Origin: Candidatus Poribacteria bacterium
GTDB lineage: Bacteria > Poribacteria > WGA-4E > WGA-3G
DNA length: 64,000 bases
Direction: 5' to 3'
Assembly (NCBI GenBank): GCA_022819945.1
Contig: JAJEGI010000108.1
Location: 1-64,000, forward strand
The notes under the pieces are model-generated. The model was given only the letters and a program-made list of their open reading frames with translations, made no database searches and was not told the origin of the DNA. Made by a program: the position numbers and the translations under genes. Shown here piece after piece: positions 7,732 to 17,201 of the stretch (its first letter is position 1; every line of letters begins with the position of its first letter).

Positions 7732-10326
7732 ATGCTTGAGCAATTTCTTCATGAACAACTTGAAATCGCGTTTGAGTGGGGCGTTCCCAAACCTGAAATA
7801 TCGGGTAGCATCACGCAAAACCTGAATCCTGCATTTCAATTGCGTCCCTACCAAGAAGACGCTTATGCAAGCTTTATCCACTATTTTAACACCGATCTCC
7901 CCGGCAAAGAAAAACCGATCCATCTGCTATTCAACATGGCAACCGGTAGTGGCAAAACCCTCATCATGGCAGGTCTGATTCTCTACCTCTATGAGAAAGG
8001 CTACCGCAACTTCCTCTTTTTCGTCAACTCAACCAATATCATTGAGAAAACAAAGGACAACTTCCTGAACCCGCGCGCGGCAAAATACCTTTTCAGTCAA
8101 GACATCCGTTTTGAAGGGAAGCCGGTACCCGTGACGCAAGTAGAGAATTTTGAAGGGGTCAACGAAAACGACATCAATATCTGCTTTACGACAATCCAGC
8201 AACTGCACACCGATATGACATCGGAAAAGGAGAATGCTTTAACTTATGAAAGTTTCGCTGAGCAGGAAATTGTGCTCTTGGCAGATGAAGCACACCATAT
8301 AAATGTCAGTACCAAATCTCAACAAGGGATGGAACTGTTTGAAAGTTGGGAAAACACTGTACAGCATATCTTTAAATCTAATGATGCCAATCTATTGCTG
8401 GAATTCACTGCCACCCACGATTACGAAACACCTACGATGGTAGAGAAATATCGGAATAAAGTTATCAATCGTTATGACCTGATAAATTTTCGGAATGATA
8501 AGTTTTCAAAAGAGGTTGTGCTTGTGCATTCCGATTTGGATCAGGACTCACGCATCTTGCAAGCACTCATTCTCAATCAGTACAAACAAGAGGTTGCGGC
8601 GAAAAACAACATTAATCTGAAACCTGTTATTCTGTTCAAGGCACAGCGAACAATCGCACAATCGCAAGAAAACAAGGAAAGCTTTCACAGACTGATTGAT
8701 GGACTCACCGATGATCAAATTCAAAGCATTCGGCAATCCCATCTTGAGATTGTTAAACGGGCATTCCGCTTCTTCGATGAAAATAACATTAGTGCAGATG
8801 ATTTGGCACGACGCTTAAAATCGGAATTTCAGGAAGCATACTGCCTATCAGTCAACGACGAAAACGAAAAGAAAAACTATCAGATGCAGGTGAATACACT
8901 TGAAGACCAAAATAACCCAATCCGTGCTATTTTTGCCGTGCAGAAACTCAATGAAGGGTGGGATGTACTAAACCTATTTGATATTGTCCGTTGCTACGAA
9001 ACACGTGATTCAGGTAAAAACAAAATCGGAACAACCACAATCTCTGAAGCGCAACTTATCGGGCGCGGTGCCCGTTACTTTCCTTTTGTCCTGCCAGACC
9101 ACCCAGACAAGTTCCGCCGTAAGTTTGACGAAAACCTTGACCATGAACTCCGCGTATTGGAAGAACTCCATTACCACAGCATTCACGATTCGCGCTACAT
9201 TTCTGAAATCCGAACTGCCCTAATTGAACAAGGGATGATGGACGAACGCGTCGTAACTCGCGAACTAAAGTTGAAGGAGAAATTCAAGAAAACCGATTTT
9301 TACAAATACGGTGTTATCTGGCTTAATGATCAAGTACCTAAAGATTATCAACACGTCAACGCTTTTGACGATTTAGCCAGTCTAAGTGTGAAGCGAAAAA
9401 ACTACGAGCACATCATCCATACAGGTTTCACGGGTCAAATTACCGCGATGGAGAATGAGGCGACACCGGTGGAACAGAACGAAGATGGACAGGACATACC
9501 CATCAGTGATATTGAACAGAATATTCTCAGATCCGCAATTGCGTACAACCCGTTTTTTACGTTTGCATCGCTTAAACACTATTTTCCACACTTAACATCT
9601 GTCCGCGAATTTATGGCATCCGAGAACTATTTGGGCGGCTTGGCAATCACCTTCAAAGGAAATCTCTCCGATTTAGAAGAAAATCGCTCAGCAAAACTGT
9701 CCGCATGTGAAGGATTGTTAAGTCAAATCGAAACCGAAATTCAGGAACAAGCTACAGAGTATCAAGGGACAAAACACTTTCGACCGAAACAAATTCACGA
9801 TATTTTCAAAGATAAACTCCTGAAATTTGACGTACGCAACCCACGCGCAACCATTGATCGACAGTTTGAAAATGAAAACTGGTATCCCTTTAATGCCCTC
9901 TACGGCACGAGTGAAGAGAAAGCCTTTGTTAATCTTTTAATCAGAAAAGTTAAGGACTTAGCCGTAGATTATGACGAGATTTATTTACTTCGCAACGAAG
10001 GGCATTTTGCTATCTATAACTTCACCGATGGGCAGGCGTTTTATCCTGATTTCGCCCTGTTCCTTGAAGAAAAAAAAGGGAAATTGGTATGTTATCAGTT
10101 TTTCGTTGAACCGAAAGGCAAATTTCTCCAACCGGCTGATCAGTGGAAAGAAAGATTCATGTATGAAATAACTACCGAATTTAAAGACAAACTTTTAAGG
10201 ATTGACAGCAAAGAATTCCGTTTGATTGGTCTGCCATTCTATAATGAAACAGATGAAAATCCTTTCTGGGATGATCTCAGCACTGCATTAATGATGGGTG
10301 CTGCGCTGCGATTGCCGATGGATTAA
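7732..10326 (+). CDS. res: Type III restriction-modification system endonuclease/helicase (Res subunit)
   Basis: Res translocates or slides on DNA using ATP and cuts near unmethylated sites in complex with Mod. The superfamily 2 motifs are present in order: MATGSGKT (Walker A, about residue 65), LLADEAHH (DEAH-type box, about 185), EFTATHDYETP (motif III), and QLIGRGARYFPF (motif VI, about 445). Near the C-terminus FYPDFALFL...VEPKG provides a PD...E-x-K nuclease core. At 864 residues it is within the family range. It is separated from mod by 4 kb of inserted and accessory genes, although Mod and Res are usually adjacent; whether both are still co-expressed is unclear. Confidence 0.93.
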   Translation: MLEQFLHEQLEIAFEWGVPKPEISGSITQNLNPAFQLRPYQEDAYASFIHYFNTDLPGKEKPIHLLFNMATGSGKTLIMAGLILYLYEKGYRNFLFFVNSTNIIEKTKDNFLNPRAAKYLFSQDIRFEGKPVPVTQVENFEGVNENDINICFTTIQQLHTDMTSEKENALTYESFAEQEIVLLADEAHHINVSTKSQQGMELFESWENTVQHIFKSNDANLLLEFTATHDYETPTMVEKYRNKVINRYDLINFRNDKFSKEVVLVHSDLDQDSRILQALILNQYKQEVAAKNNINLKPVILFKAQRTIAQSQENKESFHRLIDGLTDDQIQSIRQSHLEIVKRAFRFFDENNISADDLARRLKSEFQEAYCLSVNDENEKKNYQMQVNTLEDQNNPIRAIFAVQKLNEGWDVLNLFDIVRCYETRDSGKNKIGTTTISEAQLIGRGARYFPFVLPDHPDKFRRKFDENLDHELRVLEELHYHSIHDSRYISEIRTALIEQGMMDERVVTRELKLKEKFKKTDFYKYGVIWLNDQVPKDYQHVNAFDDLASLSVKRKNYEHIIHTGFTGQITAMENEATPVEQNEDGQDIPISDIEQNILRSAIAYNPFFTFASLKHYFPHLTSVREFMASENYLGGLAITFKGNLSDLEENRSAKLSACEGLLSQIETEIQEQATEYQGTKHFRPKQIHDIFKDKLLKFDVRNPRATIDRQFENENWYPFNALYGTSEEKAFVNLLIRKVKDLAVDYDEIYLLRNEGHFAIYNFTDGQAFYPDFALFLEEKKGKLVCYQFFVEPKGKFLQPADQWKERFMYEITTEFKDKLLRIDSKEFRLIGLPFYNETDENPFWDDLSTALMMGAALRLPMD

Positions 10327-10419
10327 ATCCGGTCCGTTGACATTGGTCAACGACATTGTTGTTTTGTCCAATCCATGTCTATATCGCGATAGCGTTTTGG
10401 CAGGGTCAAAGAAGACAAA

Positions 10420-11136
10420 CTAAACCATAGCGAAGCGTTCTGGGTAGTTTGACGTGATACCTTGCACGCCGAGTGCTCTCATTTCGCGCATGCGAACGAT
10501 GTCATCCACTGTCCAACACCACAAAGCGATACCACGCCTGTGGACTTGGTATGCGAATTCCGCTGTGATCAACTCGTGATTGACGTTCAGCAGACTGCTA
10601 CCGAGCTCCCCTAATTGCTGACACAACGCAATAGGAGATACGTGCTTGTTGGAGCCCCCGATGAGCCAACCTGTGGCAATACGAGGTTCCAATGTGCGGA
10701 TGGTCTGTAAGACGCTGGTATGAAAGGAGATAACAACGGTGGTACCCAACGTCTCTGTCTCATGAATTTTCGCGACAACCGCCTCAGCTATCAGCGGATC
10801 TTTGATCTCCAGAACAGCAATCGTCTCTTTTCCGATGCATGCTAACGCCTCTGTTAGCGTCGGTACGGGTTCACCTGAAAATTCGGTATCAAACCACTCA
10901 CCAGCATCGGCACCTCGAATTGTTTCTAAAGAGGTTTCGTTGATATGCCCTTGGAGATCTGTCGTCCGATCTAAGGTAGCGTCGTGTATCACGACGATCT
11001 CACCGTCAGCCGTGCCGTGCAAATCAAGTTCAACGGCATCCACACCAATTTCGAGTGCTTTTTTGAACGCTGCGAGCGTATTTTCCGGCGCGCTTCCCGA
11101 TGCACCCCGGTGCGCAACCCGAATCCACGAACCCAT
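10420..11136 (-). CDS. Glycerophosphodiester phosphodiesterase
   Basis: GDPDs hydrolyse glycerophosphodiesters to glycerol 3-phosphate and an alcohol, recycling phospholipid head groups. Catalytic hallmarks are clear: VAHRGASGSAPENTLAAF at the N-terminus (HRG and the metal-binding E/N), ELDLHGTADGEIVVIHD (E-x-D and the second histidine), and the barrel C-terminus ALWCWTVDD. ATG 11136 is preferred over the track start at 11178, which overlaps the upstream regulator; ACAGGA precedes it. About 238 residues, no signal peptide, so cytoplasmic. It follows the NtrC-type gene by 22 bp on the same strand and may be co-transcribed. Confidence 0.93.
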   Translation of the reverse strand: MGSWIRVAHRGASGSAPENTLAAFKKALEIGVDAVELDLHGTADGEIVVIHDATLDRTTDLQGHINETSLETIRGADAGEWFDTEFSGEPVPTLTEALACIGKETIAVLEIKDPLIAEAVVAKIHETETLGTTVVISFHTSVLQTIRTLEPRIATGWLIGGSNKHVSPIALCQQLGELGSSLLNVNHELITAEFAYQVHRRGIALWCWTVDDIVRMREMRALGVQGITSNYPERFAMV

Positions 11137-11158
11137 GATGTCCTGTTTCCCGTCGTGC

Positions 11159-12592
11159 CTATTCAACATCAGCATCACTACTCTGTTTGATCTTCTTTAA
11201 AAGAGTTGTCCGACTCATGCCGAGTAATTCGGCTGTTTTGCTATGATTTCCCGAAAATTCATCTAACACCAGTTCAATCAATGTCTTATCCAACATGGCG
11301 ACGACCTCTTCATAAAGCCCCTGTCTTCCCTCAGCGATAGCCGCTTTCGTCGTGTCTTGCAAAACAGCTTTGAGAGTTGTTTCCAATTGTGAGGCATCAG
11401 TAGCACTTACCTTGTTTCCCATCCGGATTTCAGATGGCAGGTCGTCGGGGAGAACCACATCCGATCGGGAGAGTGTCGCTGCGCTTCGGACGCAGTTTTC
11501 TAACTCTCGAACATTGCCAGGCCACGGATAATCTTGTAGCAGCTGCATCCCTTCTGTAGAGATACCACGAATCGGCTTGCCAAGCTCCTCTTGGATAAGC
11601 TGCAGGAAGTGTGTGACCAGCAACGGAATGTCCTCTTGGCGTTCCCGCAACGGTGGAAGATGGAGTGCGATACGTTTGAAACGGTAATAGAGATCCTCAC
11701 GAAACTGCCCGCGTCTTACCATTTCGCCAAGTTCTTGGTTCGTGGCGGCGATAATGCGGACATCTACTTTAAGAGTACGCGTTCCACCTAATCGCTCAAT
11801 CTCTTGTGTCTGTAAAGCGCGGAGCAATTTTACCTGCAACGCTGGCGTCATGTTACCAACTTCATCAAGAAATAATGTGCCACCATCTGCCAACTCAAAT
11901 CGCCCCGGTTTCCCCTCTCTTTTCGCATCTGTGAACGCCCCTGCTTCATAACCGAACAGTTCACTCTCCAAAAGTTCATCAGGCAGCGCGCCACAATCAA
12001 CAGGCACAAACGGCTTCTCCTTCCGTTCACTCCCCGTATGAATTGCACGGGCAACAAGGTCCTTACCTGTTCCTGTTTCACCTTCAATCAATACAGTCAT
12101 CGTATTGCTCGCCATGATCCCAATGAGTTTGTAGATCTCGCGCATCTGGCTGCTTTTTCCAACCAACCGGTGCCCAACCTGCGCCGTTGGCGACGCGTCC
12201 GCTGCTTCTACAGGCAAGGTACTACGCACAGATTGCGTTCGGAAGGCGCGCTCCAGTGTACTCTTGACGATACCCAGATCAATCGGTTTCGGGACAAAAT
12301 CGAACGCCTGTAAGCGCATCGCTTCTATTGTTGTTTCCACATCATCATAAGCCGTGATGATAATCACAATCACCCCTGGGTGATTCGCTTTTATTTCACC
12401 TAACGCTTCTAAACCACTCATCCCCGGTAGGTTCACATCAAGCAAAACGACATCCGGCTTGTCAGCTGCAATGCGACGTAAGCCCTCTTCAGCACTATTC
12501 GCGATACTCGGCGCGTAACCTTCGCTTTCCAAGAATTGCTCAAACGCCCAACAGATTTTCTCATCGTCGTCAACGACCAATACATTTTTCAT
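11159..12592 (-). CDS. Sigma-54-dependent response regulator (NtrC family), orphan
   Basis: The protein has three domains: a receiver (NVLVVDDDEK with the acidic pocket, phospho-acceptor D in VVLLDVNLPG, about residue 53), an AAA+ sigma-54-interaction domain (Walker A GETGTGKD, GAFTDA loop contacting sigma-54), and a Fis-type helix-turn-helix (SKTAELLGMSRTTLLKKI). ATG 12592 gives 477 residues; the track start adds 44 residues unlike any receiver N-terminus. No histidine kinase is next to it, so its partner must be elsewhere. Targets cannot be named; the neighbouring GDPD may be one by position. A sigma-54 promoter was not identified nearby. Confidence 0.95.
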   Translation of the reverse strand: MKNVLVVDDDEKICWAFEQFLESEGYAPSIANSAEEGLRRIAADKPDVVLLDVNLPGMSGLEALGEIKANHPGVIVIIITAYDDVETTIEAMRLQAFDFVPKPIDLGIVKSTLERAFRTQSVRSTLPVEAADASPTAQVGHRLVGKSSQMREIYKLIGIMASNTMTVLIEGETGTGKDLVARAIHTGSERKEKPFVPVDCGALPDELLESELFGYEAGAFTDAKREGKPGRFELADGGTLFLDEVGNMTPALQVKLLRALQTQEIERLGGTRTLKVDVRIIAATNQELGEMVRRGQFREDLYYRFKRIALHLPPLRERQEDIPLLVTHFLQLIQEELGKPIRGISTEGMQLLQDYPWPGNVRELENCVRSAATLSRSDVVLPDDLPSEIRMGNKVSATDASQLETTLKAVLQDTTKAAIAEGRQGLYEEVVAMLDKTLIELVLDEFSGNHSKTAELLGMSRTTLLKKIKQSSDADVE

Positions 12593-12757
12593 AATTTTAA
12601 ATATTGGGTTTCTGCTCCGTTTTGTCCTGCTTCGCAGTGAGAACCAAAACGGGTTTTTTGTGAAATGCTCACAAAAGTAAGCTCGTAATGAAATGGAGGG
12701 CGACTCTGGAGAAAAAACTTTCAATCACCGGACCACTTCACTTAACCGCAAGGAACT

Positions 12758-14038
12758 TTAAAAATTACGCTTTCCACCTTCTATAGACAACAGAAATTTC
12801 TCCCCATCCTCGCTTATCTCAACCTCATCAGCTTCTTCCGCTTTCTCTTCCAACTTCCGTTTGAGGACCGGATAGGCATCCACAACCGGAACTTCACCGA
12901 GGGAAGTTAAATCCGGTTTTCGCGCTTCCGCTCTCTCAATTGCCTCAGCGAGTCGTTCATTTTTTCTTTTAACCTGTACAACGTCTCGTGCCTTGAAGTC
13001 TGGAAGCACTTTTTCCGCGAACAGTTCCAGCGATTCAATTATGTCTTCGTGACGGTTCGCGCCAGCCTGCTGAATGAAAACGACCTGATCCACGCCTGCG
13101 TCTTCCATCACCTCAAGATGTTCACGCACCTGATCTGGTGTTCCGATGCCGGCTCTACCTTCAGCAGGATCCTGTGTCGTCTCTCTATACAGCTGCCAAA
13201 TATCCGTCTGTCCCGGTATCTGTGAACCCCCGTGATAGTAATGCGCGAGTGCGAACCGAAAGAAACGGAACCCATCTAACCCGCGAGCGACAGCAGTCTC
13301 CTCGTTATCATGGCATGAAAATCCTGATACCATAGCGATATTGGGATTGACCCGCTGCGTCAGCGGTTCGCACTCCTTCTCAAAAATCTCGTAATACTCT
13401 TCGACCCAAAATTTGGCTTCGCTTGCATCGACAAAAGCAAAAGTTAACGCGCCGAGCCCATATCTGGCGGCATATCGAAGACTCTCGCGGCTCGAACAAG
13501 CCACCCACGGCGGTGGATGTGGTGCCTGCAACGGCTTTGGAACGACATTGCGTGTCGGCATCGAAAAATACTGTCCCTCATACCCGGCATAAGGCGATTG
13601 CGCCATCATTTTCGCCGTCTCGCGGGTACACTCTGCCCACATCTCGCGTTTATGTTTCGGATCAACGTTGAATCCTCCAAGTTCTATATGCGATGCTGAT
13701 TCGCCTGTACCCCACTCTACGCGTCCGTTTGATACCAAGTCGAGCGTCGCAATCCGTTCAGCGACGCGTGCGGGATGGTTATACGCTGGCGGCATCAGCA
13801 CAATCCCGTGTCCTAAACGAATCTGTGTCGTCCGCTGGCTACACGCTGCAAGGAATACCTCTGGTGCAGAAGAGTGTGAATACTCCTCAAGGAAATGGTG
13901 TTCAACCTCCCAAATATAGTCAAACCCAAGTGCGTCAGCGAGTTCCACCTGCGCCAACGCGTCTTGAAAAAGTTTATGTTCCGCCCCCTCACGCCACGGA
14001 CGCGGAATCTGATGTTCATAAAACAGTCCAAATTTCAT
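12758..14038 (-). CDS. LLM-class flavin-dependent (luciferase-like) monooxygenase
   Basis: This belongs to the bacterial luciferase-like TIM-barrel family, which uses reduced flavin and oxygen to oxidise diverse substrates. Seen: MKFGLFYEHQIPRPW at the start, the EHHF strand, IRLGHGIVLMPPAYNHPARVAE and the GRVEWGTGES block, all typical. At 426 residues it is longer than the usual 330-350. The extra C-terminal 60 residues are charged and have no recognised domain. ATG 14038 is the only sensible start. It lies head to tail with the aldo/keto reductase gene on the minus strand (70-bp gap). The substrate cannot be predicted. Confidence 0.9.
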   Translation of the reverse strand: MKFGLFYEHQIPRPWREGAEHKLFQDALAQVELADALGFDYIWEVEHHFLEEYSHSSAPEVFLAACSQRTTQIRLGHGIVLMPPAYNHPARVAERIATLDLVSNGRVEWGTGESASHIELGGFNVDPKHKREMWAECTRETAKMMAQSPYAGYEGQYFSMPTRNVVPKPLQAPHPPPWVACSSRESLRYAARYGLGALTFAFVDASEAKFWVEEYYEIFEKECEPLTQRVNPNIAMVSGFSCHDNEETAVARGLDGFRFFRFALAHYYHGGSQIPGQTDIWQLYRETTQDPAEGRAGIGTPDQVREHLEVMEDAGVDQVVFIQQAGANRHEDIIESLELFAEKVLPDFKARDVVQVKRKNERLAEAIERAEARKPDLTSLGEVPVVDAYPVLKRKLEEKAEEADEVEISEDGEKFLLSIEGGKRNF

Positions 14039-14107
14039 TTTTTAATTATACCTTGCGGTTAAATAACGCGGATTTTTGAAATTTAACATTCCTTTCTCAA
14101 ATCCGCT

Positions 14108-14881
14108 CTACATTTCGGTATTAAGCGTTTGCATCTCTGCGTCGGTTAACTCCCATTCAAAGACATCCAGATTCTCTTGTAAATGTGGTACCGACCCTGA
14201 CTTCGGAATCGTGATGATGTCCTGCTGTATTAGCCATCGGAGTGCCACTTGCGCTGCCGTTTTTCCGTGGTGCTCACCGATCTCACCCAATACGGTGTCA
14301 CTGGCAAGGTTACCAACAGCCAACGGACGATGTGCAGTTATCACAACGCCGCGCGCATGACAATAGTCCCTCAATTCTGAGCGGTTCCTGCGGACATGAT
14401 ACTCCACCTGATTCGTGCAAATCGGCAGTTCTGAGACTTCACACGCTTCCTCAACTTGAGCGATGCTAAAATTGCTAATACCAATGCTTCTCACCTGACC
14501 CGCGTCGTAAAGTTTCTGAAAAGCCTCAAAAGTTTCAGCAACCGGAACAGAATTACTCGGATGGTGAATCAACAACAGATCCACATAATCCATTTGCAAA
14601 TCGCTCAGGCACTCTTCAAACTGGGAGAGAACTTCATCGTACTTGAGATGGGTATGCCAAATCTTAGTGGTGAGAAAGATATCCTCACGGTCAATGTGAA
14701 CCTCGCGAAGTGCCCTCCCAATCTCGCGTTGGTTTTGGTACATCCATGCTGTATCAATGTGGGTATAGCCCAAATCAATGGCCTCTTTGACAATGCGTTG
14801 GCACTGCCTGCCTTTCAGCTGCCAAGTTCCCAGTCCCAGTATCGGCATTTCGTGTCCTGATAAAAGTTTGACGTTTTTCAT
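14108..14881 (-). CDS. Aldo/keto reductase
   Basis: This is an NADPH-dependent TIM-barrel carbonyl reductase. Seen: MPILGLGTWQLKG, YTHIDTAWMYQNQREIG (catalytic D and Y), FLTTKIWH (catalytic K), VDLLLIHHP (catalytic H) and the cofactor-binding IPKSGSVPHLQENL near the C-terminus. It is close to the 2,5-diketo-gluconate-reductase subgroup. ATG 14881 gives 257 residues, normal for the subgroup, and removes a 15-residue track extension. It is the first gene of the minus-strand block 10420-14881. Confidence 0.93.
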   Translation of the reverse strand: MKNVKLLSGHEMPILGLGTWQLKGRQCQRIVKEAIDLGYTHIDTAWMYQNQREIGRALREVHIDREDIFLTTKIWHTHLKYDEVLSQFEECLSDLQMDYVDLLLIHHPSNSVPVAETFEAFQKLYDAGQVRSIGISNFSIAQVEEACEVSELPICTNQVEYHVRRNRSELRDYCHARGVVITAHRPLAVGNLASDTVLGEIGEHHGKTAAQVALRWLIQQDIITIPKSGSVPHLQENLDVFEWELTDAEMQTLNTEM

Positions 14882-15045
14882 AATGTGCCCATGATATACG
14901 ATTGCGAAAAAAAAGTCAAGTGGCAAGAAAAATCGAAAAATCTGTCAGCTTCCTCATCATACTTTGATACTGCAAGAAAAATAGCATACAATTCCACAGA
15001 AACACAAGGGTCTCAATACCTTTTAAAAAATAAAATCAAAAAAAG

Positions 15046-15074
15046 TTGACAAACACTTATGGATAGTGTATACT
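15046..15074 (+). promoter_or_regulatory. Sigma-70-type promoter for tRNA-Leu/tRNA-fMet
   Basis: TTGACA (15046-15051) and TATACT (15069-15074) are separated by 17 bp; the tRNA begins 17 bp after the -10 box. Confidence 0.85.
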
Positions 15075-15090
15075 ATTAATTACTCTTTGC

Positions 15091-15176
15091 GGTCGAGTGG
15101 TGGAATCGGTAGACACAACGGACTTAAAATCCGTCGCCCGTAAAAAGGTGTGAGGGTTCAAGTCCCTCCTCGACCA
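15091..15176 (+). tRNA. tRNA-Leu(TAA)
   Basis: The 86-nt sequence folds with acceptor GGTCGAG/CTCGACC, anticodon loop CTTAAAA (anticodon TAA), a long variable arm of the leucine class and T-loop TTCAAGT. The discriminator base is A and CCA is not encoded. Confidence 0.96.
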
Positions 15177-15199
15177 TGATTTAAGATAATGATTCTTGC

Positions 15200-15273
15200 C
15201 GCAGGGTAGAGCAGCCAGGTAGCTCGTCGGGCTCATAACCCGGAGGACGGGGGTTCAAATCCCCCCCCTGCAA
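15200..15273 (+). tRNA. Initiator tRNA-fMet(CAT)
   Basis: The 74-nt tRNA has acceptor stem GCAGGG/CCCTGC with a C1:A72 mismatch and the three G-C pairs bordering the CTCATAA anticodon loop. Both are hallmarks of initiator tRNA. A T-run (TCTTTTT) follows and may end the transcript shared with tRNA-Leu. Confidence 0.95.
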
Positions 15274-15476
15274 TCTTTTTTAACCCTTCCCTACAATCTC
15301 CTTGAACTTTTTCCTCCCTTTTGGTAAGATAACAACCAATATCCAAAGGATACCTGTTTTCCCAACGAACACTTTTCAAACACGCCATAAGCAAGTGATA
15401 CCGTCACAGGAAATTGATAACAATTAGTGCAGCCATCAAATGGTTTGTATCAACAAATCAAAAATTGGAGGAACCC

Positions 15477-16145
15477 ATGCGTTATTCCAATGTAGTAACT
15501 GTTATATTCATGGTCGCCATATTAACTCCCATTGCATCAGCGGGGATATGGCAAGAAAACTTTGATAAAGGGCTTCCTGACGGATGGAACGAAGTCAAAG
15601 GCGAATGGAAAATCGTAAAAGATGCCTATGCCGAAACCTCGGGTGCAGAGTACGCCAAGACAATGTTTGGCGATGAAAATTGGACAGATTACACCCTTGA
15701 AGTGGATGTAACCTTGGTGAAAAATGTCAACGTGAATGCAGCGGGGGTGTTAATCCGTGCCGATACGGACGGAGACAACGGCATGCGATTCTGGATTCGC
15801 ACAGACCAACATAAATGCCAATTCTCCCGATGGCGAGAGAATCAATTTGAGCACATCGTAACGCCTCTACCTGTTGACCCAGAAGTTGGCGAAACCTATC
15901 GCCTTAAAGTTGTCGCAGAGGGTCAAAATTATCAGTGTTTCGTCGATGATGAACTCTTGTTCGATGGAGAAGATGATGCGAAATTACGAAACAGTGGACG
16001 TATCGGCTTTATTACGCATACAGCAAACGTCCATTTTGATAATCTGAGCATTGACGGTGCAGATATCCCTTCCTTCGCTGTTGAACCAAATGGCAAACTC
16101 ACAACGCGTTGGGGACAGTTGAAAACAGATGCTCTGATCCAGTAA
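15477..16145 (+). CDS. Exported LamG-like / DUF1080-type protein
   Basis: A signal peptide (hydrophobic VVTVIFMVAILTPIASA) precedes a beta-sandwich region of the concanavalin/LamG or DUF1080 type: ENFDKGLPDGWNEVKGEWKI, AGVLIRADTDGDNGMRFWI, YRLKVVAEGQNYQCFVDDEL, GRIGFITHTANVHFDNL. Such domains bind sugars or sit beside glycosidases. ATG 15477 with GGAGG is clear; the track start is upstream and lacks these signals. About 222 residues. Its end (AVEPNGKLTTRWGQLK) matches that of the protein at 36395-37159, a shared tail described in the findings. The dioxygenase gene follows 16 bp downstream. Confidence 0.85.
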   Translation: MRYSNVVTVIFMVAILTPIASAGIWQENFDKGLPDGWNEVKGEWKIVKDAYAETSGAEYAKTMFGDENWTDYTLEVDVTLVKNVNVNAAGVLIRADTDGDNGMRFWIRTDQHKCQFSRWRENQFEHIVTPLPVDPEVGETYRLKVVAEGQNYQCFVDDELLFDGEDDAKLRNSGRIGFITHTANVHFDNLSIDGADIPSFAVEPNGKLTTRWGQLKTDALIQ

Positions 16146-16161
16146 CAGATAGGAGATAACG

Positions 16162-17010
16162 ATGGTAAGTGTTGAACGCCCATCTGAAATAGGCACACCC
16201 AGATGGAATGGGCCACAGCAACGACACCTCTGTTTCGCGCTTGATACCGCTGAAGTTGAGGCGTATCGTGAGAAAGGATTCCTCATTCTTCGTGACGTAT
16301 TCCAGTCTGAAGAGATTGAAACCTATCGCCAAGAAGCGGAACAGATTGTCGAGCGTGCGTTTGCGTTGAGTTGTGAATTTCAGCTCGAACCGAAATACAA
16401 TCTCCGCTTTGAGATGTTAGCAGACGGTCAACCATGGAAAATCGACCCGTTTGTGAGCATCTCGCCGCTATTTTCTGCACTCGCTCGGGACAGACGGATT
16501 ATGGACCGGTTGGCATCGCTGTATGATGGCTATGAAGCCGTGCTGTTCAAAGATAAACTTATCTTCAAACCACCGGACAGCCACGGCAACGGACTGCATC
16601 AGGACTACAATTGGTGGCAAGGCTTCCCGCACAGTCTCCTTACAGTTTCAGTCGCACTTGATGCAAGTACGAAAGAAAACGGATGCACAGAACTATGGAC
16701 GGGTCATCATCAAGGATTTCTGCATGAACCGGGTTCGCTTGACAAAGGTTCGATAGATCCAGAACACCTCGCGAACGAAGAACACGTTTATGTGGACTTA
16801 GCGCCGGGGGACATAGCGATCTTCACCTGTTTTACGCCACATGCCGCGGCATCTAACAAATCGAACAGTCCTCGGCGGATGTTGTTCCTCAGCTACAATG
16901 ATAGCCGAGATGGCGAACACTATACCGCTCACTATGAACACTTTCGTTGGTATCGAACGCGTCCTGACCGGACACCAGAAGCCGAACGAGCGAAGTATTA
17001 CTTTCTTTAA
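16162..17010 (+). CDS. Phytanoyl-CoA dioxygenase (PhyH) family protein
   Basis: This is an Fe(II)/2-oxoglutarate-dependent oxygenase. Seen: REKGFLILRDVFQ typical of the PhyH N-terminus, the HxD iron ligands in GLHQDYNWWQ, TVSVALDAST, and the distal histidine in IFTCFTPHAAASNKS. At 282 residues it fits the family. The natural substrate is unknown; bacterial members act on diverse small molecules. It follows the LamG-like exported protein closely and probably shares its transcript. A second, distinct member lies at 40104-40844. Confidence 0.9.
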   Translation: MVSVERPSEIGTPRWNGPQQRHLCFALDTAEVEAYREKGFLILRDVFQSEEIETYRQEAEQIVERAFALSCEFQLEPKYNLRFEMLADGQPWKIDPFVSISPLFSALARDRRIMDRLASLYDGYEAVLFKDKLIFKPPDSHGNGLHQDYNWWQGFPHSLLTVSVALDASTKENGCTELWTGHHQGFLHEPGSLDKGSIDPEHLANEEHVYVDLAPGDIAIFTCFTPHAAASNKSNSPRRMLFLSYNDSRDGEHYTAHYEHFRWYRTRPDRTPEAERAKYYFL

Positions 17011-17012
17011 CC

Positions 17013-17136
17013 TTAGGACTTACGCAAATTAAGGAAATATTGGATATTTCGATGCAAAAAGTGGAAATATCCGCCCTTTAAACCCCCTAAATCCCCCTTA
17101 TCAGGGGGACTTTAAGGCAAAATGCGTAAGGTCTAA
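17013..17136. repeat. MITE-like element with imperfect terminal inverted repeats
   Basis: TTAGGACTTACGCA (17013-17026) and TGCGTAAGGTCTAA (17123-17136) are inverted with two mismatches. The interior contains a CCCCCTTATCAGGGGG palindrome. No coding frame is apparent. It fills the gap between the dioxygenase and WD40 genes. Confidence 0.75.
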
Positions 17137-17201
17137 ACTTTTAACGCAATTTGACACACCCCATATACTTTATCTCTGTCCTCACTTAAGGAGAAAGTTT
17201 G

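Noticed and set aside
7368-7739. 123-residue ORF overlapping the 119-residue gene before res.
   Set aside because: Shadow frame of 7358-7717, which has the ribosome site and better composition.
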